The notes: a model not told the origin generated them from the sequence alone. A stretch of 64,000 nucleotides of DNA from Calonectria ilicicola (GCA_020809705.1 CP085834.1:1-64000); one strand, 5' to 3'. Shown: positions 11,161-23,927, numbered from the stretch's first letter. Numbers and translations: made by a program.

Positions 11161-12850
11161 ACGCAAACCCGAGTGTCCGGGCATACTGGAACAAACTTGG
11201 GGTCGGATGTAATACTTGGCGAACGCGCTGAGGCAGCTGACTGACCTTCCTCAAATGCGGTCTATAAAGGCTACCAACGAAAGGGGGCGCTGCGACCAGG
11301 TGATATTAAGCGAACAGAAGTGAAATAACACTCATCTTGAACGGTAACTATGCCAATATTAACCATACATAAACTGCACAAGATATATCTGGCAGATGGA
11401 CTACTTTTAACGAAAGAGGTGCAGGGGAAATAGCTTCAGACACATAACTAATGAACCATCATAACTTTTTCGGCCTTGAGTGGCTGAGTCATGCCACGGT
11501 TTAATAATCCGAGCTAACAAAAATTAGGTGGGCCCACTATTATAACATTATTAATGATATCCCAACATTTGGGAACTTCATGCACCCCTACTTCTTAAAT
11601 CCCCCGAATCAGATTGCTTCTTATAAAAGGAGAACCTAATTGTTCCAGAGGAGACAAAAGAATAAAGAGACAACATATTACAACAAGAACATCCCACAGC
11701 CGACTTCTCCATAAATGATCATGCGACACCAACATAACACCCAATTCCACTTATACTCATGCCCTAGCAATGCAAAGCGAACCGGGGAAACGATTGGACG
11801 GGTATAAGCGATCCAAAGATTAGAAAGAAAATCCAGGACAGGATTAACTAGAGAATCTACCGTTAGTCACCCTATTAAAGCCGAGAATAACTTACGCTAA
11901 GTGAGGTATCCATTGGCGAGGAATAGGGCAGTGGAAGAAAGCGATGTCGAACATCTCATCTAGCTCTATACCGAGAGGAAGTTAGATGTCATCTATGACT
12001 ATCTTTGCCCACAAATCTTCTTATAAATATCAGCCAAGCATCTATGCCTCAATAGCCGGCAAAGATGGCCGAGTACGACAAATTCAACCTGACCCTTTTC
12101 AGCTTAATTCCTTTAATGCCTGTGACCCCAATTCTGAGCATACCGAACGGTTTATTCTCCAATTTACCACAAATACGATTCAGTATTCCCTGTCTGGTTC
12201 ACTGTGCATAGACCTTCTAATCAATCTGATTTAATTTAATATAACTTTGGCTCTGGTGAGGAATGCAAGACTAATGGGAATCATGAGCGAGGTCATCACT
12301 CCTGAATCTAGATCACAGTTCACATCTGGGAATATTAGTGGGGTTATATCCAGTTCATTGCCGCCAAGCCTAAAACCAATATAACTTCAGCTCACTATCC
12401 CCCACCACCCTTAGATTAACATATTACCATTCCCTGAGGTTCGAGATAATCTACTACGTTTAGACGAAAATTCGTATGACGCAAAGGAACTATGTTGTGA
12501 TTTACAAGGTTTTTAAGCGGTTCTTGATGGTCATAGTGGTATATTAGTATGGGGTAACCCTTGGGACTCTTGGAACTGGGAGGTAACCGATGCCTTCAAA
12601 GAAAAGTAGCCATAGCTGCTTAAAGATTGCCCTATGCTTTGCGAGTCCACAAGATATTGGAGAGCTACACGAGACAACTAGTAATAGCAACCCATTCATA
12701 ATGTGCTGATAGTAAATACGACCAATCTACTAGGGCTGTATACTACTATATGGCGGGGTTAATCATCATCCTATTCCAACTAGCTAGCTCTTGCATACTC
12801 ATCTCTGCACTAGAGCAACTTAAGACCCAGCAAGTATCATCTCAATACCA
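11161..12850. other. Gene-less decayed DNA
   Basis: No frame longer than about 80 codons (11,986-12,234) and no recognisable domain. It looks like old degenerate sequence. Confidence 0.4.
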
Positions 12851-13620
12851 CATTGTATCATAACTTATTCTATTGCTATTTTCCACAAAGATCCAGACAA
12901 CCAGCTAGAGGAACAGATCGACGACGAAGCTTCAGCCAGCGACCTATTGCTGCTTTCGCAGGAACAGCTTCAGCAGGATTACAAGCAACCATATGGCTAA
13001 CATGCTTCTATAATAAGAGGTTTTCACCAGGATACTGTAAATGTCTTCTCTTCTGAAAACGGAAGTACGCGGTTCTTGGTTTTGTCAATGTTTCTTATCA
13101 CTGCATACGAACCGGTTCTGACTATGTTTGGCCTTTCCTTTTATCGACAACTAGTTCAATTTGTGCAAGTCGCCTGTAACCTTTTGAGCTTCAGTCTGCA
13201 TCCATTTTTGCTACCCATTACCATTTTATTTCTTACCCCTAAAATATGGATTTTCTCTAATAACACTTTATGTCAGTCAAACTAGTGTTTTAAGTGGATA
13301 CTTGGCGCGGTTGAAATCAGACTATCAATTAATATTTCTCTTGCAACTATAGATCAAACTCATCTACAATCTTCACTATATTTTTCTTGTTTGCTTTGAC
13401 CCAGAGGCGCCATATTAAATACTCTTAGCTCCGTAGCCGATTTTATTCCTAATCGTGCAGCTAATCAGGTCCACATATTTATTGCTTTAGTTCAAAGTAT
13501 CGGATTACTGATTGGTATTATCACTTCCCTCCCAATTTTTGAGGGTGATAATAGTACCAACGTGCCAATTTTTGCTAGCTCAATGCTCCATTACATCTGT
13601 AATGTAAGTTCTTTGCACTG
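12851..13620 (+). pseudogene. Possible relic of a membrane protein gene
   Basis: Several neighbouring plus-strand frames look protein-like. At 12,890-12,998 lies a polar acidic run (QLEEQIDDEASASDLLLLSQ). At 13,076-13,285 lies a hydrophobic frame with two probable membrane segments. At 13,405-13,600 is another, with SVADFIPNRAANQVH followed by a hydrophobic GLLIGIITSLPIF. They are in different frames with stops between. A transporter is the best guess, but no family motif is decisive. Confidence 0.25.
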
Positions 13621-13734
13621 CAAAATAAAATGATGATGTCTTTTATATAGTTATTTTCTTCCTCTTAGGAAAGGAAGACGCCGACAAGGTCACAGGACCT
13701 AAAGGCACATCTTATAATAGACTTTTAGATCTAT

Positions 13735-14260
13735 TAGTATAATTATTTTTATATTAATTTTAAAATTTAAAGGTAATATAAAATAAAAAAATTTTAATAA
13801 TTAAAAATCTTATATAATAAAAAAAGAATTTTATTTAAATAAATCTTTTTTAAATATATATTAAAAAAGAATTTTAAATATATATTTTTAAATATATATA
13901 TATATAATTAAAATATTTTATAAATAATATATTATTTATATTAATAATAATGTTTTAAAATTTAAATTTATAATTAAATATATTAATTAATTAATTTAAA
14001 TTAATAAAATTAATTTTAATAAATTTAATTAAAAATATTTTTTAATATTTTAAAATAAAATAAAAAAAATATATTAAATAAATAATATAAATAATAAAAT
14101 TAAAATTTATTTAATTTTTAAAAATATAAACCTTTTTTAAAAATAAAATTTTTAAAAAAAATAAATAATAAAAAATATAAATAAATTTATATATTAAATA
14201 AAATAATTAAAAATATTAAATAATAAAAAAAAAGAAAAAAAGTAGAAAAGGCTATATACT
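13735..14260. repeat. A+T-only island
   Basis: About 500 bp with almost no G or C, in sharp contrast to the flanks. It resembles the fully RIP-mutated parts of the large transposon nest, so it is probably a short transposon remnant mutated to saturation. No terminal repeats are recognisable. Confidence 0.6.
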
Positions 14261-16749
14261 AAAATAGGAAATGCAAACAACAATTTAATCAAACAACTAA
14301 CAGGATACGAGCAGTGATAAAATGGTGATGTTGTCATGAATTGGCGTGTGCCGTCAGGGACTATATGCTGTGGCTGCTATCCTTATCTGGGCTTTGGAAC
14401 CTATTTCAGAAGACAATGGAAATTGAGAAATGGAAAATAAAGTCAGTCGGTCCGGTTTTCTTTTACCTTCCAGTTGTTACTTGTACACAAACTAATTTGA
14501 AGACTCCTAGATAGTGAATATGAAACGAATCTGCAATTTGCAGGAAGCTGGTTAAGGTAATCCACCCCTGCAACAGTAGGGGGCAATGGGAAGAACCAAA
14601 CGATTGGTCTTTATTTAATAACTAGGAATTTCCTATACAGCTAATATGGATAGTATAGTTGTGCTATTTCTGTTTTATGCTAAGTAATTTTGGAATATGG
14701 AGTCGGCAATTGTGGTAGATGAATTTATATTGGATTAGATGTTATGTTCAATTGTGCAGTTGGAGGAGATGATGCGGGTAGTGCAATTATGAACTAGTAT
14801 TGCCATAGCATCGTAGTTAGGGCTCTGCTGAATTTCATGATGCAGGTACTAATGAAGCCCACAAATATGATATGAATTGATCAACTATAGTAGCTCTTTT
14901 ATGAACTAATTCTTTATCCATTGGTACATGTGCTTAGTGTAATAATTATAATTGCCACAATGTGGGAAGTATTTGTGAGCTAGAGCTCGTTGTGGGTTTT
15001 TCTGTCATCCAACGCCCCGCTAGGTCCCAATAGGGATTTCCAGCAGCCAACTCATGTTGGGCTTTCTCCCAATATCGTAATAGAGACCTTTTCAAATGGC
15101 CCTTCATGAACTATGGACCCGATTACTACAAGCGTGTTAGGATCATTGTAAAATTGGCTCACGCAAGAGCGATTACTACTACTCAAATAGGTTATTGTAC
15201 GAGTATAGGCTTAATTGGGGCTATGTGTTGTATTTGTGTCTCAAGATTTTGGTTTTTTTAAAAAAAAGAAAACAAGAAAAAAGAAAAAAAGTTTTCTTTC
15301 TTTCTTTCGTATCCGCCTTTTCTAGCATGGAAAGAATAAGTTAAGGAGTGACACAGTAACACATCACTTGCTCAACAGATAACCCTCCCGATGTTTAGTT
15401 GTGCAGGAGAATGATGGTGGAGTAATAGTGAGGAATCATTGTTCAGTTGACTATTAAAAACATTACAGTATAAAGAGAACTCAGGTTTATGTCCTTATCT
15501 TAGCATTTACTTCTAGTTTATAGCAATCTAGGGTAGGTTCCTGCTTAGTAATCCTGCAAGCACATTTTTGGCCCCTTGTCACCTTGCTGTTTGGTATCAG
15601 CCCCGCTTTGCTCCCTTTTTGCTTCTCAGACGGATAACCCGCCGGGTAACATGTGCCTTATAGTTCTGTGAAAAAGATAGGTGTCTTGATATGTTCCTCA
15701 ATCGATGACAAATAGGACCCTTCTGTACCCGTTAGCACTTGGCTTCATGTTTTTGACCTTGTGAGCAGGCTGACAAAAACGACCTAGAATAAAGGTATGA
15801 GTGTTTTCAAATTAGTTTGTGCCGGTGGCGAAGAAATGAAAAAGGTGATCCTTTTTGTATTAGGAGGTCCCCGTTGTGGTGAACTGCGGCCGATCCTAGC
15901 CAATTGAGATTAGACCTCGGATATTACAGATTCCGAATCATAGTAAAACCGCCGCACCAAGTTTTAAAGTTAAATTGCATTGCGTGTCTCTAATCCGTAT
16001 TATACCCGATGGAAAAGTTTCATAGCTATTATAAATTGCTTCTAATGCAACCATAATATATTCCTAAAAGCCCTGGATATTTTGATGCAAGCCCGGACAT
16101 TGAAATGTCCGCTCACAAGGTTTCTCACCCCTGACCAGTCACGACCTAACAATTTAAAATATATCTAGTAAAGAAAGTGTCTTAGGCAATTGAGGAAATA
16201 TTTTATAAATGACGAAGATATAGGTTCATAATTATAGAATGCTTATTCTTTTTCTTCTTGTTTTGGAGAATGACTATATAGCATTTCATATCTAGAGTTG
16301 TGCTGATATAGTGTCGGATGAGCATTAAAGTTTTGTTTCAGAAACAAAAATATTTGCTTGATAAGGATTAAGATCCTGGCCCCCCATATTACTATATTAA
16401 ATGGTTACACCTCTCATACATCATCAAAGCAATTAGAATTAGTTTGGCAGGGATATATATGCTCATCTCAGGGGCGAACTATGGCATGGCATTGATAGGT
16501 TAAACAGCTCATGGTAAATAGCACTTGGCTCACGGTCCATGTACTCCACACCCTGCATTTAAATATACATCTGTTGACTGGAACGAATTTGTAACTTTTT
16601 TTTCCATCATCTCCCAATCGTAGTTGCTAAACGCCCATTTATGATATATCGATTCCGACAGGATCACCACCAGCCCCCGAAACGAACCGAGACCAATATT
16701 AACACCTGAGATCATTCCTGTTAAGATAATTCATTTCTCAATTTCAAAA
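14261..16749. other. Gene-less stretch, about 2.5 kb
   Basis: No supported coding frame on either strand. A short A/G- and T/C-rich stretch lies at 15,245-15,308. The last 50 bp include the likely leader of the small ORF at 16,750 (CAAAAATGG start context). Confidence 0.4.
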
Positions 16750-17145
16750 ATGGACTTATCTCCGAATCCTTATAATCTTTTCTTGACATTTATGGGCGTC
16801 TACGACCCTTTTGAGATACAGTATGCTAGCGAGGAACCCGACATTTGCATCTGCTCCTGCTATGGTCGTCATGGCCATGGCCACTCTTATTGTAGACCTC
16901 AGCCTAGCCCGCCTCGAAAAACGTCAAAACCAGCCACAGCGGATCACGATACAGCGGAACAAGACTCGGTAGAAGAGGCTGCGGCCCCACAAGATGCAGC
17001 GGAACAGGATGTATCGAATAACTCTGGTAACTCAACCAACAATGACGGCGGAGAGTTGTTGAGGAAGCGCGATGAGAATCGTGAGGGCTGCCAGATATTG
17101 AATAATTGGTGGAAGAAGAATATAAAGAAAATTGGAAGCCAATAA
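16750..17145 (+). CDS. Small hypothetical protein, 131 aa
   Basis: Single-exon frame with a good start context (AAAATGG). The first 30 residues are hydrophobic and aromatic (NLFLTFMGVYDPF) without a classical signal peptide. Next comes a Cys/His patch, CICSCYGRHGHGHSYC, which could bind metal, then a region rich in Ala, Glu, Gln and Asp (repeated DxAEQD), and a basic C-terminus (WWKKNIKK). I recognise no family. The composition is consistent with a real small protein but also with a chance frame; neighbours are relics, which lowers confidence. Confidence 0.4.
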   Translation: MDLSPNPYNLFLTFMGVYDPFEIQYASEEPDICICSCYGRHGHGHSYCRPQPSPPRKTSKPATADHDTAEQDSVEEAAAPQDAAEQDVSNNSGNSTNNDGGELLRKRDENREGCQILNNWWKKNIKKIGSQ

Positions 17146-17423
17146 TGTGGACATACAAGAGTAGGGCATTAGGGCATTACTAGTGTATTAAGAGTGTCAA
17201 GGTGAGTAGACTAAAGATGTTATCCTAAACTCAGCAATGATGAGCCTAATCGTTATAGCACAGTTTTCTTACACGAGGATGCAGAATGAATCTAATGAGT
17301 AGTAAGGGATGAATGAGTCTAGGGTTTAATGCTTATTTCTTTATCCTTGATATAAGGCAAGCTATTGAGGATGCTTCTTGCTATTAAAGTAGTGTTATTA
17401 GCCTAGCGCAAGTTTAGCTCAAC

Positions 17424-18130
17424 TTAGCAGTTAAGTCTGGACACTTTTAATAATAACTTCAATAGCATTCTCTTTATTTTGGCGGACAAGAACAAAGCCT
17501 CAGCAGCATCTTCAAGCTTGAATTGGTTGGCGATGAACCTTGACATCAATCTTTTTAGAAGTGACAAAGTCCACAGTTGTGGGGTAGCAACCAGTCTGAT
17601 ACCGAACAGCCCCATATGATAAGGTCTTGAATACAAGCGATTGTAACGGGGAACTCGATATTTTGCCTTGAGATAAACAATTGGGCACTGATACTTTTTG
17701 GTCATGGTAGGTCTGGGATCTCATTCCAGTTTAATCGAGCATATCGCCCCTTGTATGAGTTGCACCCCATCTTTGATAGGGCTGGCAACCCTAGAAACTT
17801 CAATAATGATGATTTCAGGTCCCTTAAGAAGATTGAAATTATCCTTTATGATGGTTGTAAAGTCTTTACTCCACTGTATGTTGTTAATAATCTCTGGAGT
17901 CTTTTGGGGCGTCCAAGAAATCAGCTCCAAGTTCACAAGCAAATGTAGTCCTAGATCTATCGATGTCGATACTAGTCACGCAAACGGAACTAGACCACGG
18001 ACACGGCCTGGCAGAGGTCACCGATCGGACAAGAGCCGAGGAAAACCACCACTTGGCTGCCTCTGACATGACTAGTCCACGTCATCTGAACAGCACATGT
18101 TACAGGCTCAACAGGGGCACCCGGTTACAT
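17424..18130 (-). pseudogene. Zinc-dependent polyol (sorbitol/xylitol-type) dehydrogenase, C-terminal two thirds, broken
   Basis: Blocks of the medium-chain dehydrogenase family appear in order on the minus strand but in several frames. Near 18,100 is a VEP...AV-like segment. At 17,965-18,060 is a degraded Rossmann region with VTSIDIDRSRTTFACELGADF, where the family has a nucleotide-binding Asp. At 17,730-17,830 is EVSRVASPIKDGVQLI (the EASGxxxxIxxG block). At 17,510-17,650 is YGAVRYQTGCYPTTVDFVTS followed by KKIDVK, and NQFKLEDAAEAL closes it. Such enzymes oxidise sugar alcohols with NAD+. At least three frame changes and internal stops show it is inactive; the N-terminal zinc-binding part was not found. 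Confidence 0.75.
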
Positions 18131-18510
18131 AGTGAAACAGCTTGTACATTAATCTGAAGTGACAGTAAAGTACTTGGGTAGGGTTTCATCCCCGGGTGGG
18201 GCAGCTGGGAAAATAGTTGGGGCATCGGTGGTATCGCTTAGCCCTCTAATTATTATATCCTTTGGTAATATCGGCTTCAAATAAGTGCTTAGAAAACGTT
18301 CGATGCAACTCCGCGTCTCTGGGAAACACCTGACTTAATAGCAGCTCGAGTTCCAACCTTGACGTTTAGGATAACATTTCCAATATTTCTTACTTATAAT
18401 ATATCTCTCTACACTGGAACCTCCTAATACACGCACTTTTCAATAAAATATCTCTTACTTACGCATCTTGGAAATAGAGGTGGGGGTAAGGATCAAGGCA
18501 ATGCAATGGC
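18131..18510. other. Intergenic DNA between two relics
   Basis: No coding signal. It may hold the lost N-terminal part of the dehydrogenase relic in unrecognisable form. Confidence 0.35.
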
Positions 18511-19680
18511 CTACTCCAAGCCATACGGTCCTTGAACTAGGGCATTTCGTGGGTTATAAATGCACTGCCCAATGTTTTTCGCCAGAAACCCAGACAGACC
18601 TAATGTCTCCAACCCTCCACGAGAATTTACCATCCTTATGATCCCATTTCCATGAATGAAGAAAGCACCCATATCCCCTTCCATATACTGCGATAATTCA
18701 CTCAGCTCTACATGATACACCAGAATAAGCAAAAGACTGGATGTTACGTACGGATTCAGAAGCCATAAGCAAGACAAGAGCAATTGTTACGTCATTGGCG
18801 ACTGCCTGAGAAGCAACTGAATCTCTCACCATATTCAGGCATGTGAGCCGGTACTGTAACTTTCTTGTTATGAACCTTTTAGTGTTGTCATTCTTTATGT
18901 TGATAGTATAGTTGCGACATGCAACGTGGAAGATGGCTGCCATCAAGCCGGGCTCAGTCATAGCAAATGGAACCCAGACTTCCCTTATCCTTGCTTGGAA
19001 GACTATTCCGGGTTCGCCATGATAGCATTCTGTGTAACAATAGCCAATAACATAATTCAGATCTTTCTATTAGTGTAAAAGGTCAGCTTGTATAGAATAA
19101 TACAGACTTTCGGAGGTTATTAAGAAGGTAGATAGAGATAGAATAGACTTATAAAAGTCAAATAGATTCAACTCATCTCTTGAAAGTACCTTTACGAATC
19201 CCTGGTATGCGTCGTTTCGTGTACTTCCAATGAGTTATCTGGGACTTGTCCCCCAATTAGCTGGCATAGCAAATGGTCGAGATAATGACTATAATGATTC
19301 CTTTTTAGGAGCGAGAATAGGAAGTTTGCGTTGACCAGGTTGTATGTTTGACATGTGTTTGATTTCATCAGGATTAATGTCATGGCCACCTTCTCTGTGT
19401 AGATTCTGGGCTCCATGTTGAAAAGAATCCCCAAGCCCTTTTAAATCACCATTGGAAAGCTTTTCCAAGTTCTTTTTGTACCTGGGTCTCCGTTGTTTCT
19501 CCAAAGCCCGTGTGTGCTTGGCTACATATGATCTGATGCGGCTGAGGCTATGTTGGCTGGTGGCTTCATCGGGATGAATGGTATTTATAAATTGGATCAT
19601 TCTAGTTTTTGGCCGTCCTGGGGTGTGGAGGATATGTTGCTTTTTACACGTAGTTGTTATACGAATGTGAATGAGCCCTA
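18511..19680 (-). pseudogene. Fungal-specific transcription factor (fungal_trans_2-like), broken
   Basis: The 5' part has a basic TPGRPKTRMIQFIN segment and LSRIRSYVAKHTRALEKQRR (19,610-19,490), a typical beginning in fungal regulators of this group without an obvious Zn2Cys6 cluster. The same frame then meets a TAG at 19,289-19,291 and a further in-frame TAA. The central block REVWVPFAMTEPGLMAAIFH (about 18,990-18,930) and the later SELSQYMEGDMGAFFIHGNG and RGGLETLGL match the regulatory domain in which a paired helix ends in RGG. A frame change lies near 18,710-18,770, where a very short intron (40-44 nt) is possible. It lies between the dehydrogenase and reductase relics, so it may have been the local regulator. 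Confidence 0.6.
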
Positions 19681-19952
19681 TTTAAGGGTCATCAGCATTA
19701 AAGTACCTCGAGCGAAGCCGACTTGTGGCTTGAAGTTAGCTCTGACTCAGCAGGTAATCCCACCAATCATTGGCCCACTGCTTAGCAATCAATGGATTAC
19801 TCCTGTACGCTATCAGTCATATCTATAGAAAGTGAACAGTCATAAGTTAACTTGGCTTTATTGATTGTCTTATCTTGGTTAGCTTAGTAAAAGTGACAAG
19901 GTTAACATTCAGAGTGTCTTCTATTCTGTCTTTTATTGTAAGCTTTATACAA

Positions 19953-21091
19953 TCAAGCTAATTCCTTAAACTTGATAATAAAGTCCATACTCTCCAATAT
20001 CGTGATTTCCAAGCTAATCCAATCGCGCCCAGCCCATTTTTGTATTAAGTTAGGAGTAATATTGTTCTCGATTTCATAGATAAGACTTGGGTTGTTTGGT
20101 TGAAAGTTCTCATCAAATTTGTGATTCGGGTAGGCCTTTCGTAAGATATCTAAGTAGTTGTCCCAATTGAATGACCCTGCGAGGACTTGGATACGTTGAC
20201 CTTTTACATCCTCATCTAGAGTGGCGGCAACATGAACTATGGCAACATCGGTGACATGCGAGTAATACACTATAATTGCAAAGTTTGGTCAGCTAGTGAC
20301 TCTCAAGTCTCTATTACTTATATCTAGGGATCTATGTATGTAGAAGGACTTAACTTACTTGCTAGTGTTGCCTGGACTGCGGATAAATTGCTAAGGTAAA
20401 GATATTCCAGTAGCTGAGGTAGTACAGATCAAAGGTGTTTATCGATCCTCATGTCACCTAGAATTGTGCAAGGGCTAACCGAATTAACAACCCAAGGCAG
20501 TTTCTCATCCTTCACAAATTTCCACACTGCCTTCTCTGATTCGACCTTGGAAGCACAGTAGACGGAGATCATTCGGTCGGGTTCATAGGGTGGTGGAGCC
20601 TAAGCGGCTTTCAATGCGGCTTCATTCTATATTTCCAGGTTTGTAATCCTTTCCGTAACATCTGGAGTTGGAAATGTGGCAGCCCAGAAGGTAGATGTGA
20701 AGACAAATCTCTTCACCAAAGGTTCCCGGGCTGCAGCACAGCAGACAATGAGAGCTGCTTCAATCGTCACCGTAATTCCGATGTTAGGATCCGGCGTAAA
20801 ATCACTAATGATTGCAACATGAATAATTGCAGACACGCCCTTCACAGCATCGTCAAATGCACTAGGTACACTAGTGTCAGCAGCTACTAGCTCAACCTCA
20901 CCTCACTCAGCATATGGGGCAACAAATTCGTCATTTAGTAGCCACTAACCAGATTCAAGAGTCCGGACTATGCCTCGAACCTTGAACCCCCGCTTCAACA
21001 GCTCAATGACGATATGGCTTCCAGTATAGCCGTTCGCAGCGGTCACTAGGACCCATGAGCCCTCTGGAATGGCAGTCATATTCTCACTCAT
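19953..21091 (-). pseudogene. NAD(P)-dependent extended-SDR reductase (dihydroflavonol-reductase/GRE2-like), with premature stops
   Basis: The start MSENMTAIPEGSWVLVTAANG at 21,091 leads into a Rossmann motif (TAANGYTGSHIV) and VRGIVR. Two in-frame stops follow within about 70 codons (TAG, TGA). Downstream come VSAIIHVA, VKRFVFTSTFWAA, then after another stop YCASKVESEKAVW, which keeps the catalytic YxxxK, and VNSVSPCTILG. A C-terminal frame (20,270-19,953) has DVAIVHVAATLDEDVKGQR. Family members reduce aldehydes, ketones or flavonoid-like carbonyls. Stops at what should be sense codons, including TGA in place of a likely CGA, fit C-to-T mutation. Gaps between 20,270 and 20,440 may include introns. 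Confidence 0.8.
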
Positions 21092-21849
21092 GGTGTATAG
21101 TGTAGAAAATTCGAATGAAATTTGCGATGACGAAGTTGGAAAAGCAAAGCGCTATTTGCCATATTTTATACTTGAACATCCCTTATGAATATTCACGAAC
21201 ATAGTTGCATGACTTTGTATAACGGAACGGTCGGGTAATTCAGATGTCAATTAATGCAATCTTGACTATCACAATTTACAAATAAACATTAATACTATAT
21301 TTCATTAAATTCCTATTCCAGTATAAATCATCTAACTTATATTTACCACAAATACCAAAGTCCAAATAAATATTACTTAGTATATCAGTAGGTAGCCGAA
21401 GAACATCCTAAAATGAAAAATTTGAAATGGCCAATAAAATGACCCATTGTTGGATCAGTAAATTCCTATTTTGATCAAGCGCTAACTTGTCCCACTATTT
21501 TTCATTTGCTTATACTTGGTGTAACGTATTCCGGCTAGTACATCAGCACTAAACACAATCATAACTACTCACTACACCACCCAAGTATTAGCCAAGTAAC
21601 TATCAGAGGCTAGTGTCCACCAGAAATATTCCGAGGCTGGTTGTCTCAAGGCACACCTCTCATATAAATCGCTACATTCTATATTTAAAAATGTAGTTAT
21701 TATGTAAATCTACATAAATGTACTTGCCATGTAGGCTCGGTACGACCTAAGGTTGACACATGTCCAAACTCCAAACCCTTATTCTACGAGCCAATAGACT
21801 CACATCTCAGAAATCTACCTACAGCCAAGAACATACATGAAAAGGTAGC
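21092..21849. other. Intergenic DNA left of the transposon nest
   Basis: Former promoter region of the reductase relic, then unremarkable sequence up to the TA flanking the outermost inverted repeat. No ORF. Confidence 0.5.
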
Positions 21850-21851
21850 TA

Positions 21852-21877
21852 TCCCTTTGAGTGCTGGGTAGCTGCAC
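21852..21877 (+). repeat. Left terminal inverted repeat of element E
   Basis: 26 bp beginning TCCCTTTGAGTGCTGG and ending GCTGCAC. It is an exact reverse complement of 51,219-51,244 and is preceded by TA. Confidence 0.85.
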
Positions 21878-22847
21878 CTGCGTACCCCGCCCCACATGAC
21901 CCTAGCAAAAGCAAGGTGATCTTGAGTGATATTATTGACTTCCGGAATTAATACTACTTAATTTACTATGTAATTAATTTTTTAATTAATAATGGAGTCT
22001 TAATAGCCTTTTAATAAGGTTATTAATATATATAATGATGATAGTTTTATCTTTTTGATGATTGTTGTTATAAATATTTTAAGGATAATATTTATTGATT
22101 AATAAAGGTATTGATTATTAATTATAGTTATGTTTTTAAGTTAATTAATTTATTAGTTTAGGCTTTTAAAATAGAAGAGTTATTTTAAAAGTTAGTATTA
22201 TTATTTTAGAAATTTATTTTTATTTTTTTAATAGAAAGTTAGATTTAATATATTAATAATTAAATTAATTATTTGTTTAAGAAAATTAAAAGTTATAATA
22301 AATAATAATCTTAAATATAATTATTAATATAAAAGTTAATTTTTATAAAAAAATTTATATATAATTTATAATTATAATTTATATATAAATAATTAAAGAA
22401 GATTAGATTAAAAATTATTAAAAGATTTTTTAATTTAAAAATTAATATATTAATTATTTAATTATTAAATAAATATTTTATAATTAATTTTAACTTTTAT
22501 TATAATATTTATAAATATTTAATTATATAATAATATAAATAATCTTATTAAATAAAATATATAATTAGATCTTTAGTTAGATTAATAAATAATTTAATCT
22601 TTTATAATAAGTATTTACTTAATTCTATAATCTAGATATAAATATTATTATAAATAAGACTATAGCCTACTTTTTAAAAAGATCTAAAAAGATAATAACT
22701 ATTAAAAATAAACTTATTCTAATTAACTTTAAATTATAAATTATAGTCTAAAAAGGCTATTTCCTTTAATAACTTTAGTATTAGCTAGGCTATAAGTTTA
22801 GTATAAGGGTCATTGACCAGGGTGATCTTGAGAGTTATAGAACAGAT

Positions 22848-22975
22848 TGTATTATAGTATATAGACTTCAACTTAACAAGCATTCCTTAATTACTTACTA
22901 AAATTCTCTAATAGATTAAGTAGATTGTATACTACTTCTAGCTATAGTGGCGCTAGGATTTTAATTATTCTTATA
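22848..22975 (-). repeat. 3' LTR of element D (128 bp)
   Basis: Direct repeat of 49,969-50,096 with many C/T and G/A differences; this copy is the more RIP-mutated. It begins TG on the plus strand, and the end corresponds to CA with C mutated to T. Confidence 0.75.
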
Positions 22976-22992
22976 ATTATTCTCCTTTTTTT
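22976..22992 (-). other. Polypurine tract of element D
   Basis: On the minus strand AAAAAAAGGAGAATAAT directly precedes the left LTR, which fixes the direction of D as minus. Confidence 0.6.
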
Positions 22993-23927
22993 AATACTTG
23001 GTCCTTAAGTGTTTATTAGTGGTTTTCTTATTTTAAATGATTTTATATATTTATAGTTATTATTATATATTATTATTATTTATTATTTATATAATATATA
23101 TTATTTATTATTTATTATTTATATAATATATATTATTTATTATTTATTATATATATAATATATGTTTGATAGGTAGTTATTATAAAGATCTTACTTTTAA
23201 TAAGATATATATTATAATATATTTATTATTCTTTTTATTCTATACTTATTTATAATTTTTTTATATAAATAATATTTTTTACTTTATTTATTATATATAT
23301 ATATATATTTATTTTTTATTATTATTTTATTTTTTTTTATTAAATACTTTTTAAATTTTTATAATATTATTTCTTTTTTAACTCTTTATAATATTTACTT
23401 ATTATAAGTAATTTACTAATTAAGTATTTATTAAATAATTATTAAATAATTACCCTTACTTCTATTATATTATATAAAAGTATAATAATCTTTCCTTTAT
23501 TTATTACCAAAGATTTATTAATACTTATTATATTTATTATAAAAAAGCTAGCTAATCTTATAACTTAATATATCTACCTTTATTAAGCATTTTATATATA
23601 ATCACTATTAACTTAATTAAATTTCCCAGGAGCTTATTAATACTACAATCTAGTACTAGAATTTCCTAATTAAACTTAGTATATATAATATTACTAAGTA
23701 TAATAAGGATAATAATAATATCTTTAAGCTTTTAATAAATATTAGCTATTAATATCTTAACTAAATTATATATATTATTACTAATTCCTAATACTATATT
23801 AAAGATAGTATTAAAAGTGTAACTAATATTTACAGAATATTTAATAAGTAACTATCTTTATATTTATTATAAAAAACTATTATCTAATATAAACTAATAA
23901 TATTAGACTTCTAAATCTAAGTAAATA

